Shown here: piece by piece, positions 47,001 to 54,064 of the stretch
Position numbering within the stretch: the stretch's first letter is position 1
Layout: every line of letters starts with the position of its first letter
Assembly: GCF_002848345.1 (NCBI RefSeq)
Contig: NZ_CP025429.1
Location: 1,550,001 to 1,614,000 of the forward strand
DNA length: 64,000 nucleotides
Source: Chromobacterium sp. ATCC 53434
GTDB taxonomy: Bacteria > Pseudomonadota > Gammaproteobacteria > Burkholderiales > Chromobacteriaceae
Direction of reading: 5' to 3'
Made by a program: the position numbers and the translations under genes
Notes under the pieces: model-generated
What the model was told of the DNA's origin: nothing
The model's database searches: none
What the model saw: only the letters and a program-made list of their open reading frames with translations

Positions 47001-49345
47001 ATAAGGAGACGGCGATTTCCGATGTCGACTACCAGATATATTCAACCGGTGAGATGAGGCTTAACTACTGGATGAATAATATTAACAAGTGGGGGACTCG
47101 GGCTGGCATAATTTATTTTCCAGTTTTGGCGGTGGGCGGAGCGCCAATTTCAGCGACTGCGAGCTGGCTTCTTACCTTATCGACAGGCACTACAACGGAA
47201 CTCGCTATGGCCTTTGGTGCCGACAGGAATGATGCGGCCGATGAGCATTTAAAAAATGCCTGGATATCTGTGGTCGCGGAAGGGCTCGGACAAAAGCTGG
47301 GAGAGGCCATGCCAGCGGTGGCTAAAAAAATAAAAAACCTGATAAAAGATGCCCCTAAGGGTGCATCGTTTAAAGAGTGGGCTATATGGGCGAAGGGGAA
47401 GGTTAAACAAGGATTTGGTATTAAGAATAAAGGCGGAGGACTGAGTCAGTCCACACTGGACGATTCCATTTCTGGGTCTAATGCTAGGGATGTCCCGGGC
47501 TCCTCATCTAATGGTGCAAGACCTGGTTCTGTAAGTCGGCCTGATTACTCATACGGTTCTCAGCTTAGAAGCCCTCCTCTCAATAAGGCAGCTATAAGAA
47601 ATGCTGTCGGGAATGTGGATGACAGTGTAACAGCTTATAGTAGAACTTTCTCTACGAGTCGCAATTTCGATAGCGTGCCTGGCGAGTTGAAAAATCGTGC
47701 GGTCTTTTACAAGCTCAGAAAAGAAGGTTATCAAGTACAAATGGGGTTTGTGACCGTAACAAACGAAACGGGTGCTAAGAGCCGAGCGCTTGTTATGAAA
47801 GCATCGAAGTTTGGACAGGAAGATGCTTACATTCACATTCAATCTGGTTCGCCTGGCGCTGATTCCATTAAAATCTATAATAAGCAAGAGTTCAATGCGA
47901 AGTATGTATCGGATAAAAATTTTGCTAATGATCTGGTAACTGTTGATTGGCAGAATGGTTTTTATGCAGCACAGAAGAGCGGTTATTTTGGGGACAATCA
48001 TAAGTTTGGAGATGACGCATCGGCAATTAATACCCCCGCTTGGTATAAGTCACAGCGGATTGAGACGGCAATAGAATTAAGACGTACGCGTGTGAAAGAA
48101 ATTGCATCGGGCGAGAGCCCGAGTCGAAATGGAGTGACATCAACTGAGAGTGACGCAGCCACGGATGCCAATAAAGTTAGTGTTTCTGAGGGCGGTGCGC
48201 AGGCAAAGCCTAAGACCGTAGAACAGCTCAGGGATCGCCTCATCAAGCTTCTTGGCATAAAACCACAGCCTGCTTTTGATCCAGATACTACGTTAGGCGC
48301 GCCGGGAGGATATATTGCTGTTGAGTACACGCCAACTTTAGTTTCTATTGTTGAGTCTATTTTTGGTAAAAATGAGTCCGTAGCATCTGAAGTAAATGGA
48401 CCGGAAGCTAATTCAGCAGGAGCGCAACCAGCAGCCGGCCATGAGAACGAACGCTACATCGGCACAGACATAACACTTATGTCAACACGTAGAGGGTCTG
48501 ATGGCAAGGTGATGGTAAAAGTGATCAGCTCGAATGGTGAATCTGTTCCTTCTTTTAGAAAAAATGATGAAAGAGAAGCCGTGAATCAGGCACGACAGGT
48601 TCATCGTAATTTAAACTTCAAATCGCCTGAGAGAAGTTCCGCGCTGACAGTCCAGGCATTAAGCTTCAGAAACACCATCGGACATAATGTTGACCCTGAT
48701 GCTGTAAAAACACCTGTTGTTGTAGTAATTGATGCATCTAAAATACCAGGTTACCAATCAGGCAATCCTCTTCCGGAAGAAATTCCAGTGGAGGCTATTG
48801 TAGAAATTAAAACTGACCAAGGCGATGTGGAGGCTATAGATGTTTTCGCCGATACGATTATGGGGAGAGATGTTTCAGTATCCGAGTTCGAAGTGATGAA
48901 GAATGGTCAGAATTATTCAAGTAAAGAAGGCCAAACTTATCATGATGTTAAAGAAATGTTCAAAAGGCAGTTTCCCAAATATGAGCCAAGGCAACTTAGT
49001 ACATTTGACACTGTGAATCGTCAGAAAATTTTTCTTGAAACTGGAGTTGATGACGAAAATAAACCCCTTCCAGTGGGGACAGTGTTTAACCTGCCTTGGG
49101 TAAATCCTATGGAGGCTGGTGGGAGCTATTTCAGTGAGGAAGGTCAATCCTATTATGATGTTTTGGATTTGTTCCAGAGAGCATTTCCTCATCATCGCCC
49201 AGGGGATTTTCGGGAGTTTTATAATTTAAATAATCAGAATATACCGAAAGATGTAGTGAATCCTAATAAACAAAAACTTCAAGCTGGAACAGAGTTTCAC
49301 ATTCCTAACGTACGCGCCTTGCCGCGAGAAGAGGATGCAAGGTAG
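41039..49345 (+). CDS. Giant multidomain protein 2, candidate T3SS effector/toxin (2768 residues)
   Basis: Not recognised as a named family. The first 34 residues are rich in Ser, Asn, Ala and Thr with only one acidic residue and no Sec signal, as in T3SS substrates. Residues about 90-1130 are long charged helices with Lys/Glu/Leu heptads (coiled coil). A hydrophobic stretch (about 1137-1170) and another (about 2018-2060, GIIYFPVLAVGG) may contact membranes. Between them is a mixed region with VRIPLSNGNALFVS (about 1856) that resembles IPLTDGRIVAIS of giant protein 1. A Ser/Gly/Asn-rich linker (about 2140-2180) leads to C-terminal modules; the last 140 residues form two LysM-like repeats ending in GTVFNLP and GTEFHIP. 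The first 60% is moderately GC-rich and the rest AT-rich, so the gene may be mosaic. Confidence 0.85.
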   Translation: MAINSLRNSDSQHLSAASASSTAPVNNRHNSATVMPDFPQWSLARLCDFIEKAEGGDWTQSEASGMLFSRICRQSPDVAGWIKAETGISFTLPDDKATGDQAATLASMAKPPMAQEQITVLAKAMFRLLETGKPCDDRIASADFARIEQLSATFLAVQEHLPVWEEFANKGKNRQYLNISDKSMTDRLVQMERATAAGGYEMSVTKKAKGALNALTGMLAKKTGGRTDEQKKWTLNVIPALERLSIALKNADAQLKGIVAHKMNHDVPLPEAPEATIKELSKALRCIDFTELFLSLAEIDTGKWTKETEALHKGLSSHYDELEKTCRSALEDMKAERFVYEKDTQPNQSKLQEAQKALDHLVDEANIPQTRDIAAALEEICGKARELLPRSLEHEREPMKKIAERLVELTNSLKQGDILLSQAGGVLEGLSSMSEGVRTTSIPLQQDKAIMAKMLEDNLSALTKAQEKLKGKAKSLRESMEVSLEHKSFGHELYLQMETDIRQQIILLKNTKALLVGNPSVFEPLEKWVGKHLGSADDKITAMLSAMGFRGKQVLRATASGLVHGGNKVLRKITPASPDKKAHQERVREAVRAVRADMELVKRQAAKLVMATGEVLDPGKPKPRQHDDRLLDLSLKNEQLTKTKAGLRDEKLADLQAQRKELDKALSKLEKTQKDVGEKLLAEALLLTGPANSKKSKELNSLNQQLADVAKACKQAHRKISDSVSRLATPPGTAGSAVPAAFNNRFKALHSNIQAVKDTHSHINKAWGKIQGSVPSQEREAANNALAEINRLILSASDKLKAVDRQKLKADLSGLRTALASLGGVVPQRLPLEKMQQALADVDRGMAEWAKAENPPLGAVVAGMPKVQAALAGLLGSWNELSEAAQEAVLQKAGGGRDVTKALRDDFKKASDLLAAADENLPKLVILLSQAQRKLVDLKDGVVGTKLSEKDAERMKGSLAKITSELDTVLHDAKSAEKPQQKLRPELLGNKTDRKHEVNVVQQALNTIRDEMGKTELLAAKLTERRLDLFSHQSHVIKDIATKFAELRAQVKEASPEMIAQFDADIERHITWLSGRFGKTGDEGGSYFAERLKNEYLLACANEMLEAQSLEDALSADPNFVDRALKKAGGSVTGQVASRTAKVLLGGSVVSQFYSFPISVVKSLYKGVTTGMEHHEYGKQVRATLKPGEILPDNVTKAIRTAFWRNTLLAAAKPLLPSEAKLAIDVGLAAVKGARDGWGTVVKSPVEEVISAVAFQSVGYAGREMYRDILNARADSKVAEIKAALHDCDPSSSVGFERVQDKYDSEPELFLRALVEYYKEVAEVGPDSSALSPVDDLKFRADQEEGRILPKGVTIQARQREILKAAQIIRDADHKLLTSVKLTVDEQATLKDVKRRMSDRVEQLKDLPPEENSSPQAKRKIVKRENIDQKSPEQIIASINSQYNLQLLPNTEVEVYQTSPMYGAKKISLKAALENQNGNVLHIKYPKECNDAAKAGLESYRERNSRPEKMRLMAKQMTARQWVEYLEFKHDVSLSNVNTKLQSVNNPSHYYDFPLDAALDFRYQNGARIPDFSSDDIKISGKPTPAGLVDDLNIYMGRRDHVPESDEEKQRVAVIYYQRMVSAHESSRGSVSALDDLIRSGELPDSCRPLWNALSLASEPENAIDSASSQIENINDERSRLGNLEQWVKDYMEPKIREAGYTGTIDWNAKVTVWKKGVEPSSQAGWIADDGAHAPTKKGEYTLLQYATREWARDIGSDDWDEYYAESDNTDDKIIVDVLNRENPQAAYFEEIKSFYDRPDVKSELLSSYRRNLLSAVEEYARDHDDIGDEVFQKIKNGEVDLVELDGKRLNNLVRIPLSNGNALFVSLTDNAVYEASVVDEGRSFKFANKELAQEFSNTLRGCSTLRTAMDPKTNFGTVKDDGTLELFDERKAKNVFGGNAIGASVDRGGQVVNRTGSLLKPAPLLASPNNLVGAQRGDYAAALYDVHKETAISDVDYQIYSTGEMRLNYWMNNINKWGTRAGIIYFPVLAVGGAPISATASWLLTLSTGTTTELAMAFGADRNDAADEHLKNAWISVVAEGLGQKLGEAMPAVAKKIKNLIKDAPKGASFKEWAIWAKGKVKQGFGIKNKGGGLSQSTLDDSISGSNARDVPGSSSNGARPGSVSRPDYSYGSQLRSPPLNKAAIRNAVGNVDDSVTAYSRTFSTSRNFDSVPGELKNRAVFYKLRKEGYQVQMGFVTVTNETGAKSRALVMKASKFGQEDAYIHIQSGSPGADSIKIYNKQEFNAKYVSDKNFANDLVTVDWQNGFYAAQKSGYFGDNHKFGDDASAINTPAWYKSQRIETAIELRRTRVKEIASGESPSRNGVTSTESDAATDANKVSVSEGGAQAKPKTVEQLRDRLIKLLGIKPQPAFDPDTTLGAPGGYIAVEYTPTLVSIVESIFGKNESVASEVNGPEANSAGAQPAAGHENERYIGTDITLMSTRRGSDGKVMVKVISSNGESVPSFRKNDEREAVNQARQVHRNLNFKSPERSSALTVQALSFRNTIGHNVDPDAVKTPVVVVIDASKIPGYQSGNPLPEEIPVEAIVEIKTDQGDVEAIDVFADTIMGRDVSVSEFEVMKNGQNYSSKEGQTYHDVKEMFKRQFPKYEPRQLSTFDTVNRQKIFLETGVDDENKPLPVGTVFNLPWVNPMEAGGSYFSEEGQSYYDVLDLFQRAFPHHRPGDFREFYNLNNQNIPKDVVNPNKQKLQAGTEFHIPNVRALPREEDAR

Positions 49346-49467
49346 TTTAATGGCTAGAATTTATTGAAGTAGCAGATCACCTATACGGAGTGGCAGTTTT
49401 TATGCGGTTGCAATTTCAATATTTTCCATCTTTATTTTAGAGCAAATCGATTTGGTATTGTTTAGAC

Positions 49468-49510
49468 AGCGGTCATGCGCCTCGGAGCGTATGGCCGCTT
49501 TTATTTTATT
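49468..49510 (+). terminator. Terminator of giant gene 2
   Basis: AGCGGTCATGCGC paired with GCGTATGGCCGCT, 6-base loop, followed by TTTATTTTATT. The left arm is nearly identical to that of the giant gene 1 terminator, so it belongs to the same duplicated segment. Confidence 0.88.
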
Positions 49511-49720
49511 GCTTTGATGACCCTAAATATAGAAGAACTTGAATGATTTCAGAAGAAGCCCGGCCTGGAATCGGATAAGGTCTTGAGCGCGCAAGGTATT
49601 TGAAATGCCTGTTTTGCAGTAGGCATAAGCCCGTCAATAAGGAGATATCGCGTGCTTGCGTATCGCCTCCAGTGCCTTGCCGTGAATGACTTTTGCAATT
49701 TTGGTATCCGGATACCGGAT
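49505..49720. repeat. Diverged intergenic repeat, copy B
   Basis: Second copy of the stretch at 37890-38113, ending just before the LPMO gene. Copy A continues into the sctL relic, whereas copy B breaks off at CCGGATACCGG. No gene of its own is visible. Confidence 0.65.
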
Positions 49721-49734
49721 TAAGGGGTTTCAAG

Positions 49735-50895
49735 ATGAAGTTAGCTTTTTTACCCGCGAGCATAAGTATTGCCTTGCTTGGCCTGAGCGGCGCGTCATGG
49801 GCGCACGGCACCATGGAGGTGCCGATCAACCGTACCTACAGCTGCTTCAAGGAAGGAGCGGAGTCGCCGAAGACAGCTGCCTGCCAGGCAGCCAAACAGG
49901 CCGGCGGCGTGCAGGCGATGTACGACTGGAACGGCATCAATCAGAATCCGCCGGGCGACAATCACCAGTCAGTGGTCCCCGATGGCACGTTGTGCGCCGG
50001 CGGCCAGGATAAGTTCAAGGGCTTCAACCTGGCCCGCGCCGACTGGCCGGCCACCAATATCGTTCCGGACGCCAACGGCAATTTCGAATTCATCTACAAC
50101 GCCTCCGCGCCGCACGCCACCAAGTACTTCAAGTTCTACGTGACCAAGAATGGCTGGAATCCGAGCCAGCCGCTGAAGTGGTCGGATCTGGAGCCGGCGC
50201 CGTTCGCCACTTATAACGGCACGCCGCCGCTGGACGCCAACAAGCGTTATCACATGACGATGAAGCTGCCGACCGGCAAGACCGGCCAGCACATCATCTT
50301 CAATGTCTGGAAGCGCGCGGACAGCGAGGAAGCGTTCTACTCGTGCTCCGACGTGAAATTCAGCGACGACGGCACGCCGCCGCCCCCGCCGGTGGCCAAC
50401 CCGTGGAAGGAAGTGGGCAGCGTGATCGCCCATGAAAACCTGCCGGACAAGAGCTCGGTGACGCTGCGCATCTTCGACAGCCACGGCCGCGACGTGGAAA
50501 GCTACAAGGTGGACCTGACCGCCGCCACCGGCCAAGCCGCCAACTGGCCGTACGAGCTGGGCGTCAAGGTCAATGCCGCTTCGCAGATCGGCCGCATCGG
50601 CGTGATCAGCAACAAGCAGCGCACGGTGACCATCGCCCCGGTGCGCAGCGCCACCGCCAACCGCGTCTGGATCAACGAGCGCTACAGCGGCTACCAGTAT
50701 CAGATCGACATCAAGAAGGGCGGCGGCGTGACTCCGCCGGTGCCGGGCGATGAGTGGCGCGAAGGCGTGGCCTATACCGCCGGGCAGGTGATCAGCTACC
50801 AGGGCCGCCGCTATCGTTGTCTGCAGCCCCATACCGCCTGGGCGGGCGCCGGTTGGACTCCGTCCACTCAGCCTGCGCTGTGGGCGCCGATCTAA
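49735..50895 (+). CDS. gbpA: Secreted chitin-active lytic polysaccharide monooxygenase (AA10, GbpA-like)
   Basis: A 386-residue precursor. After the signal peptide (KLAFLPASISIALLGLSGASWA) the mature protein starts with His (HGTMEVP), which with a second His in SAPHATKYF forms the copper histidine brace of AA10 enzymes. The AA10 domain runs to about 215, then a GbpA domain-2-like beta module (about 230-330), and a C-terminal CBM5/12-type chitin-binding domain with WREGVAYTAGQVI and YRCLQPHTAW. It oxidatively cleaves chitin and may aid attachment. Start chosen at the ATG after AAGGGG, directly before the signal peptide. It is GC-rich again, so the AT-rich insert ends here. Confidence 0.95.
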   Translation: MKLAFLPASISIALLGLSGASWAHGTMEVPINRTYSCFKEGAESPKTAACQAAKQAGGVQAMYDWNGINQNPPGDNHQSVVPDGTLCAGGQDKFKGFNLARADWPATNIVPDANGNFEFIYNASAPHATKYFKFYVTKNGWNPSQPLKWSDLEPAPFATYNGTPPLDANKRYHMTMKLPTGKTGQHIIFNVWKRADSEEAFYSCSDVKFSDDGTPPPPPVANPWKEVGSVIAHENLPDKSSVTLRIFDSHGRDVESYKVDLTAATGQAANWPYELGVKVNAASQIGRIGVISNKQRTVTIAPVRSATANRVWINERYSGYQYQIDIKKGGGVTPPVPGDEWREGVAYTAGQVISYQGRRYRCLQPHTAWAGAGWTPSTQPALWAPI

Positions 50896-50910
50896 GCGGG
50901 TGAACGCATG

Positions 50911-50944
50911 ACGCGGGGTAGGCGGCGAGAGCCGTTCCCCGCGT
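50911..50944 (+). terminator. Strong hairpin after the LPMO gene
   Basis: ACGCGGGG / CCCCGCGT outer stem with an inner CGGC / GCCG stem. Further pairing TGAACGCA / TGCGTTCA lies outside it. No long T-tract, so terminator or 3' stabiliser. Confidence 0.6.
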
Positions 50945-51092
50945 TGTCAACCGCTTGCGTTCAGGCGATGGCGCCGGAGAGCCTTATCGGCCGAATGGAT
51001 TTTCTCGGTGCTCTGTTGCGATGGGCGATCAAAGGCCACGCGTTGCCGATGGGGCATGACGCGCAATGTTTCTGAATAAAGGAATGCAAATA

Positions 51093-51476
51093 ATGAGGAA
51101 GGCGATTGCAGCGGCCACGCTGCTGATTTCAAGCCTGGGCGTTGCAACGGCAAGCGCCGGCGTCTCAATCGATATCGGACAGCCGGGCTTCTATGGGCGC
51201 CTGGACATCGGCAACTATCCGCCGCCGCAAGTGATTTCCGCGCAGCCCGTCATCGTGCAGCCAGGTTACGGCAGGCGCGAGCCGATTTACCTGAGGGTCC
51301 CCCCGGGTCATGCCAAGCACTGGAAACGCTACTGCCGCCGTTATGGCGCTTGCGGGGAGCGGGTGCTGTTTGTCAGGGATGACTGGTACCGTCAGGTTTA
51401 CGCGCCCCGTTACCGGGAACACCATCGCGGCCCGCATGGCGGGCATCACCATCGTCATCATCGACACGAACGGTGA
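51093..51476 (+). CDS. Small secreted basic protein, function unknown
   Basis: A 127-residue precursor with a signal peptide (RKAIAAATLLISSLGVATASA). The mature part is rich in Tyr, Pro and Arg (YPPPQVISAQPVIVQPG) with four Cys-free or paired-Cys stretches (KRYCRRYGAC) and ends in a His/Arg-rich tail that could bind metal. Start at MRKAIAA with AAAGGA upstream; an ATG 27 bases earlier is possible. It resembles short periplasmic proteins often seen in betaproteobacteria; I assign no function. It is convergent with the T3SS gene sctW. Confidence 0.8.
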   Translation: MRKAIAAATLLISSLGVATASAGVSIDIGQPGFYGRLDIGNYPPPQVISAQPVIVQPGYGRREPIYLRVPPGHAKHWKRYCRRYGACGERVLFVRDDWYRQVYAPRYREHHRGPHGGHHHRHHRHER

Positions 51477-51502
51477 CACGGCGATTTGCCGGATAGACGG
51501 AT

Positions 51503-51536
51503 CAACAGGCGCTGTGGGCTACCCAAGCGCCTGTTG
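51503..51536. terminator. Bidirectional terminator between the secreted protein and sctW
   Basis: CAACAGGCGC / GCGCCTGTTG, a perfect 10-bp stem with a 14-base loop, between two convergent genes. T-tracts are short on both sides. Confidence 0.7.
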
Positions 51537-51562
51537 TCTGTTTCCCGACCGGCTTGGCCGGC

Positions 51563-52669
51563 TTACTCTTCGTCCGCCAACCGTTCCTGGTATTCTAGAA
51601 ACGCCGTCAATATGGTTTCACGTTGGTCGATATCCTCGAAGCAGTCGTCGGGCAGCAGCTTGACCAGTTCTCCCATCCGCCGGGCGTAGCCGTGCCGGCT
51701 GTACGCTTCCGGCACCAGATCGTCGGCGCGGCTGGACAGCCAGTCCGGATAGACCCAGGACTGCTGGATGATCTCCAGCAGCTCCTCGATAACACGATTG
51801 CCGTCCAGCTCCGGAATGGCCAGCGCCTGGGCTACGCGCTGGCAATGGTCTTCCATGCCCAGAAATTGCAGCACCCGCTTCAAGTCCGTGATGACCGTGG
51901 CCAGACGGATGTCGGTGGCGCCGCCTTCGGCTGAGAGCTCGAAAGCCAGGGCCCGGATCAAGGTCTTCAATTTGCGTTGGCGGTCGTTCATCCGGCGGAA
52001 TTGACCGAACCAGTACACCAGTCCGGATTGGCGGCTGGCCGCGCGCTGGTAGAGCCGCCTCAGTTCGGCCAGGCCGCTCTTGCCGACGGCGCCAAACTCC
52101 AGATGGCTGAACAACTGCAAGGCCCAATCCTCATCGTCCATCACCTGGTCCAGCGCGGCCTCCAGGCGCCGACGACGAACGGCGGGAAGGCCATCCTCGC
52201 CGAGCATGGCGGCCAGCAGCAGGGCCATCTCGCCGGCGTCGAACTGATGCTGGCGCAGGCTGTTGAGCAAGTCGTCCACTTCCTCCACGGCCTCGATGCC
52301 GGGTATCCGCTGGCGCAGCTCTTCCAACTGGCCGGAGGCCACGGTCGAGACTTGCTTGGCGAGACGCTGCAACATGGATCGCGGACGCGCGCGGTCGGCG
52401 CTGGCGGACTGGCCGCGCATTCGGTCCCTGGCCTGAGAGCCCAGCGCGAAACCGATGTTTTCCAGGGTTTCCGCGTAGCCTTCCTCTGCGGGAAAGATGC
52501 CGTCGAACGCCAGGGCATCGGTGCCCAACTCGCTTTGCGCCAAGTCCAGGGCGGATTGGGCCGGCATAATCTGAGTGGCGGCCAGCGGTCTGGCTTTGGC
52601 CTGGGGCGGGGCGGGGGACTGGACCGCCGCCTGGGGGCGGGACGTCGCGGGTTCGATTTTATTGATCAT
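51563..52669 (-). CDS. sctW: T3SS gatekeeper SctW (SsaL/InvE/TyeA-like)
   Basis: A 368-residue protein. The N-terminal part (about 60-290) matches the HrpJ/YopN/InvE helical domain; the C-terminal part (about 290-365, IQQSWVYPDWLSSRADDL, then DIDQRETILTAFLEYQE) matches TyeA. It holds back effectors until translocators are secreted and contact is made. Last gene of the araC-sctF-G-I-J-K operon; its ATG overlaps the stop of a 30-codon ORF (TAATG). Confidence 0.93.
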   Translation of the reverse strand: MINKIEPATSRPQAAVQSPAPPQAKARPLAATQIMPAQSALDLAQSELGTDALAFDGIFPAEEGYAETLENIGFALGSQARDRMRGQSASADRARPRSMLQRLAKQVSTVASGQLEELRQRIPGIEAVEEVDDLLNSLRQHQFDAGEMALLLAAMLGEDGLPAVRRRRLEAALDQVMDDEDWALQLFSHLEFGAVGKSGLAELRRLYQRAASRQSGLVYWFGQFRRMNDRQRKLKTLIRALAFELSAEGGATDIRLATVITDLKRVLQFLGMEDHCQRVAQALAIPELDGNRVIEELLEIIQQSWVYPDWLSSRADDLVPEAYSRHGYARRMGELVKLLPDDCFEDIDQRETILTAFLEYQERLADEE

Positions 52670-52761
52670 TAAAAGTGTCCTTGAGCGGTGGCAGTCGTCG
52701 GGGCATCGGTTTGAGCGGGAGGCGGGAGTCTGCCCGCCGGCGGGGGTGCGGGGACGGTCAT
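52669..52761 (-). CDS. 30-codon ORF coupled between sctK and sctW
   Basis: It encodes a Pro/Ala/Thr-rich peptide starting MTVPAPPPAGRLPPP. Its ATG overlaps the sctK stop (TTATGACC) and its TAA overlaps the sctW ATG, so ribosomes could pass through all three genes. sctL often follows sctK in other systems, and this might be a relic or a spacer ORF that maintains coupling. No homology is claimed. Confidence 0.4.
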   Translation of the reverse strand: MTVPAPPPAGRLPPPAQTDAPTTATAQGHF

Positions 52762-53345
52762 AAGAAACGCCCGATCCGCATCAGCCAAGGGATGGCGTCG
52801 CCCATGGCGGACATGGCTTCGGCGGGGCCGGGCGGCTGCAGGATCGACAAGGCAGTCCGCGCCGGGCAAGCCGCATTGCCGCTTCGCCACCAGCGCGTGC
52901 CGAGGTCCAGCGCCGCGGCCGCCACTTGCTCCGGCGCCAGATCCGGCGGGCGGGGCGCGGCGAAGACGCCGAGCGCCAGCAGTTGATCGCAAGCGCGTTC
53001 GCCCAGACTGGCGGCGAGCGGCCGCCGATAGCGGCCCAACAACAGGTAGTCCGGACAGGCCATGGCCAGAAGCCCCAGCGCGGCAAGCAGGCGGGGCAGG
53101 CGTGGTTCCAGCGCCAGCATGGCCTGCTGTTGAGCGGTCAGCGTCGCCGGCAGCGGTGTTTGAGGAAAACCGCGTCGCTGGGCGATCAGCCGGTCCAGGG
53201 CAGGACGGCAGGCCGGGTGCTGCAGGTAGCTTTGCCGCCACGGCGACAGGCCCAGCTCATGCCACCAGCCGTCATCCATCCAGGCGCCGGCGCGCCAGGC
53301 CAGCTGATGCAAACGCTGCAAGTCGGCAGGTATCTCGGGTTTCAT
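52758..53345 (-). CDS. sctK: T3SS sorting-platform protein SctK
   Basis: A 195-residue YscK/OrgA/HrpD-like protein, Leu/Ala/Trp-rich, with the N-terminal LHQLAWRAGAWMDDGWW and HELGLSPWRQSYL segments seen in this poorly conserved family. It connects SctQ pods to the SctD/SctJ ring. ATG overlaps the sctJ stop (TCATGA). The longer frame upstream lies within sctJ and is not used. Confidence 0.85.
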   Translation of the reverse strand: MKPEIPADLQRLHQLAWRAGAWMDDGWWHELGLSPWRQSYLQHPACRPALDRLIAQRRGFPQTPLPATLTAQQQAMLALEPRLPRLLAALGLLAMACPDYLLLGRYRRPLAASLGERACDQLLALGVFAAPRPPDLAPEQVAAAALDLGTRWWRSGNAACPARTALSILQPPGPAEAMSAMGDAIPWLMRIGRFL

Positions 53346-54064
53346 GACGCGGCCGCACGCCGACGCCAGGCCAGCACGCCGATGGCGGCGGCGCAGCCCA
53401 GCAGGGTCAAGCCGCCGGCCAGCCAGATGGCATACGCGCGCCACCAGCTTTGCGGAGCTTGCGCCGCCTGGGCTGCGGCGGCTGGCCGATAGCGATAATC
53501 GGCCGCCTGCAGCACCACGCTGATGTTCTCCGACCGCAGATTGGGCACGCCGTTGTGGATCAGCCGCCTGATGTCGGTTTCGCGGCTCTGCATATTGATG
53601 CCGGGACTGTATTTGATGAAGACCGAGGCGGATGGCGCGGGCGGCTCCCTCCGGTTCTGGCTGGCGCTTTCCGCGATGGAGACTTGGGCGCTGACCACGC
53701 CGTCCATGCCGCGCAACATCTTTTCCAGCAGCTGTTCCTTCAGATAGCTGATCTTGGCCTGCTCCTGGGCGGGCGAGGTGACCAGTTGGCCGGAAGGAAA
53801 CAGGTCCGCCATGGTTTCGGTGCGCTTGCCGGGCAGGCCATGCTGGCGCAGCACTTCCACCGCGTCGGTGAACTGTTCCTTCTCCACTCTGATGGCGACG
53901 TTGCCTTCCTTGATGATTTTCTTCTCGGCATCGACATCGCGCAGCATCAGCAGGGCCAGCATCTGGTTGGCCTCATCCTCGCTCAGTCCGCTGTACAGAT
54001 CGACTTTGCAACCCACCAGGCACAGCAGAATCAGCAGCGGCCATAAACGGCGGCAGATATTCAT
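53342..54064 (-). CDS. sctJ: T3SS inner-membrane ring lipoprotein SctJ
   Basis: A 240-residue YscJ/PrgK/FliF-like lipoprotein. The lipobox LVGC follows the signal peptide; two ring-building domains (about 20-80 and 105-180) contain GLSEDEANQMLALL and ISYLKEQLLEKML. A C-terminal membrane segment (about 207-228) precedes a basic tail. The ATG at 54064 overlaps the sctI stop (TGATG); the GTG one codon upstream is not needed. Confidence 0.96.
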   Translation of the reverse strand: MNICRRLWPLLILLCLVGCKVDLYSGLSEDEANQMLALLMLRDVDAEKKIIKEGNVAIRVEKEQFTDAVEVLRQHGLPGKRTETMADLFPSGQLVTSPAQEQAKISYLKEQLLEKMLRGMDGVVSAQVSIAESASQNRREPPAPSASVFIKYSPGINMQSRETDIRRLIHNGVPNLRSENISVVLQAADYRYRPAAAAQAAQAPQSWWRAYAIWLAGGLTLLGCAAAIGVLAWRRRAAAS

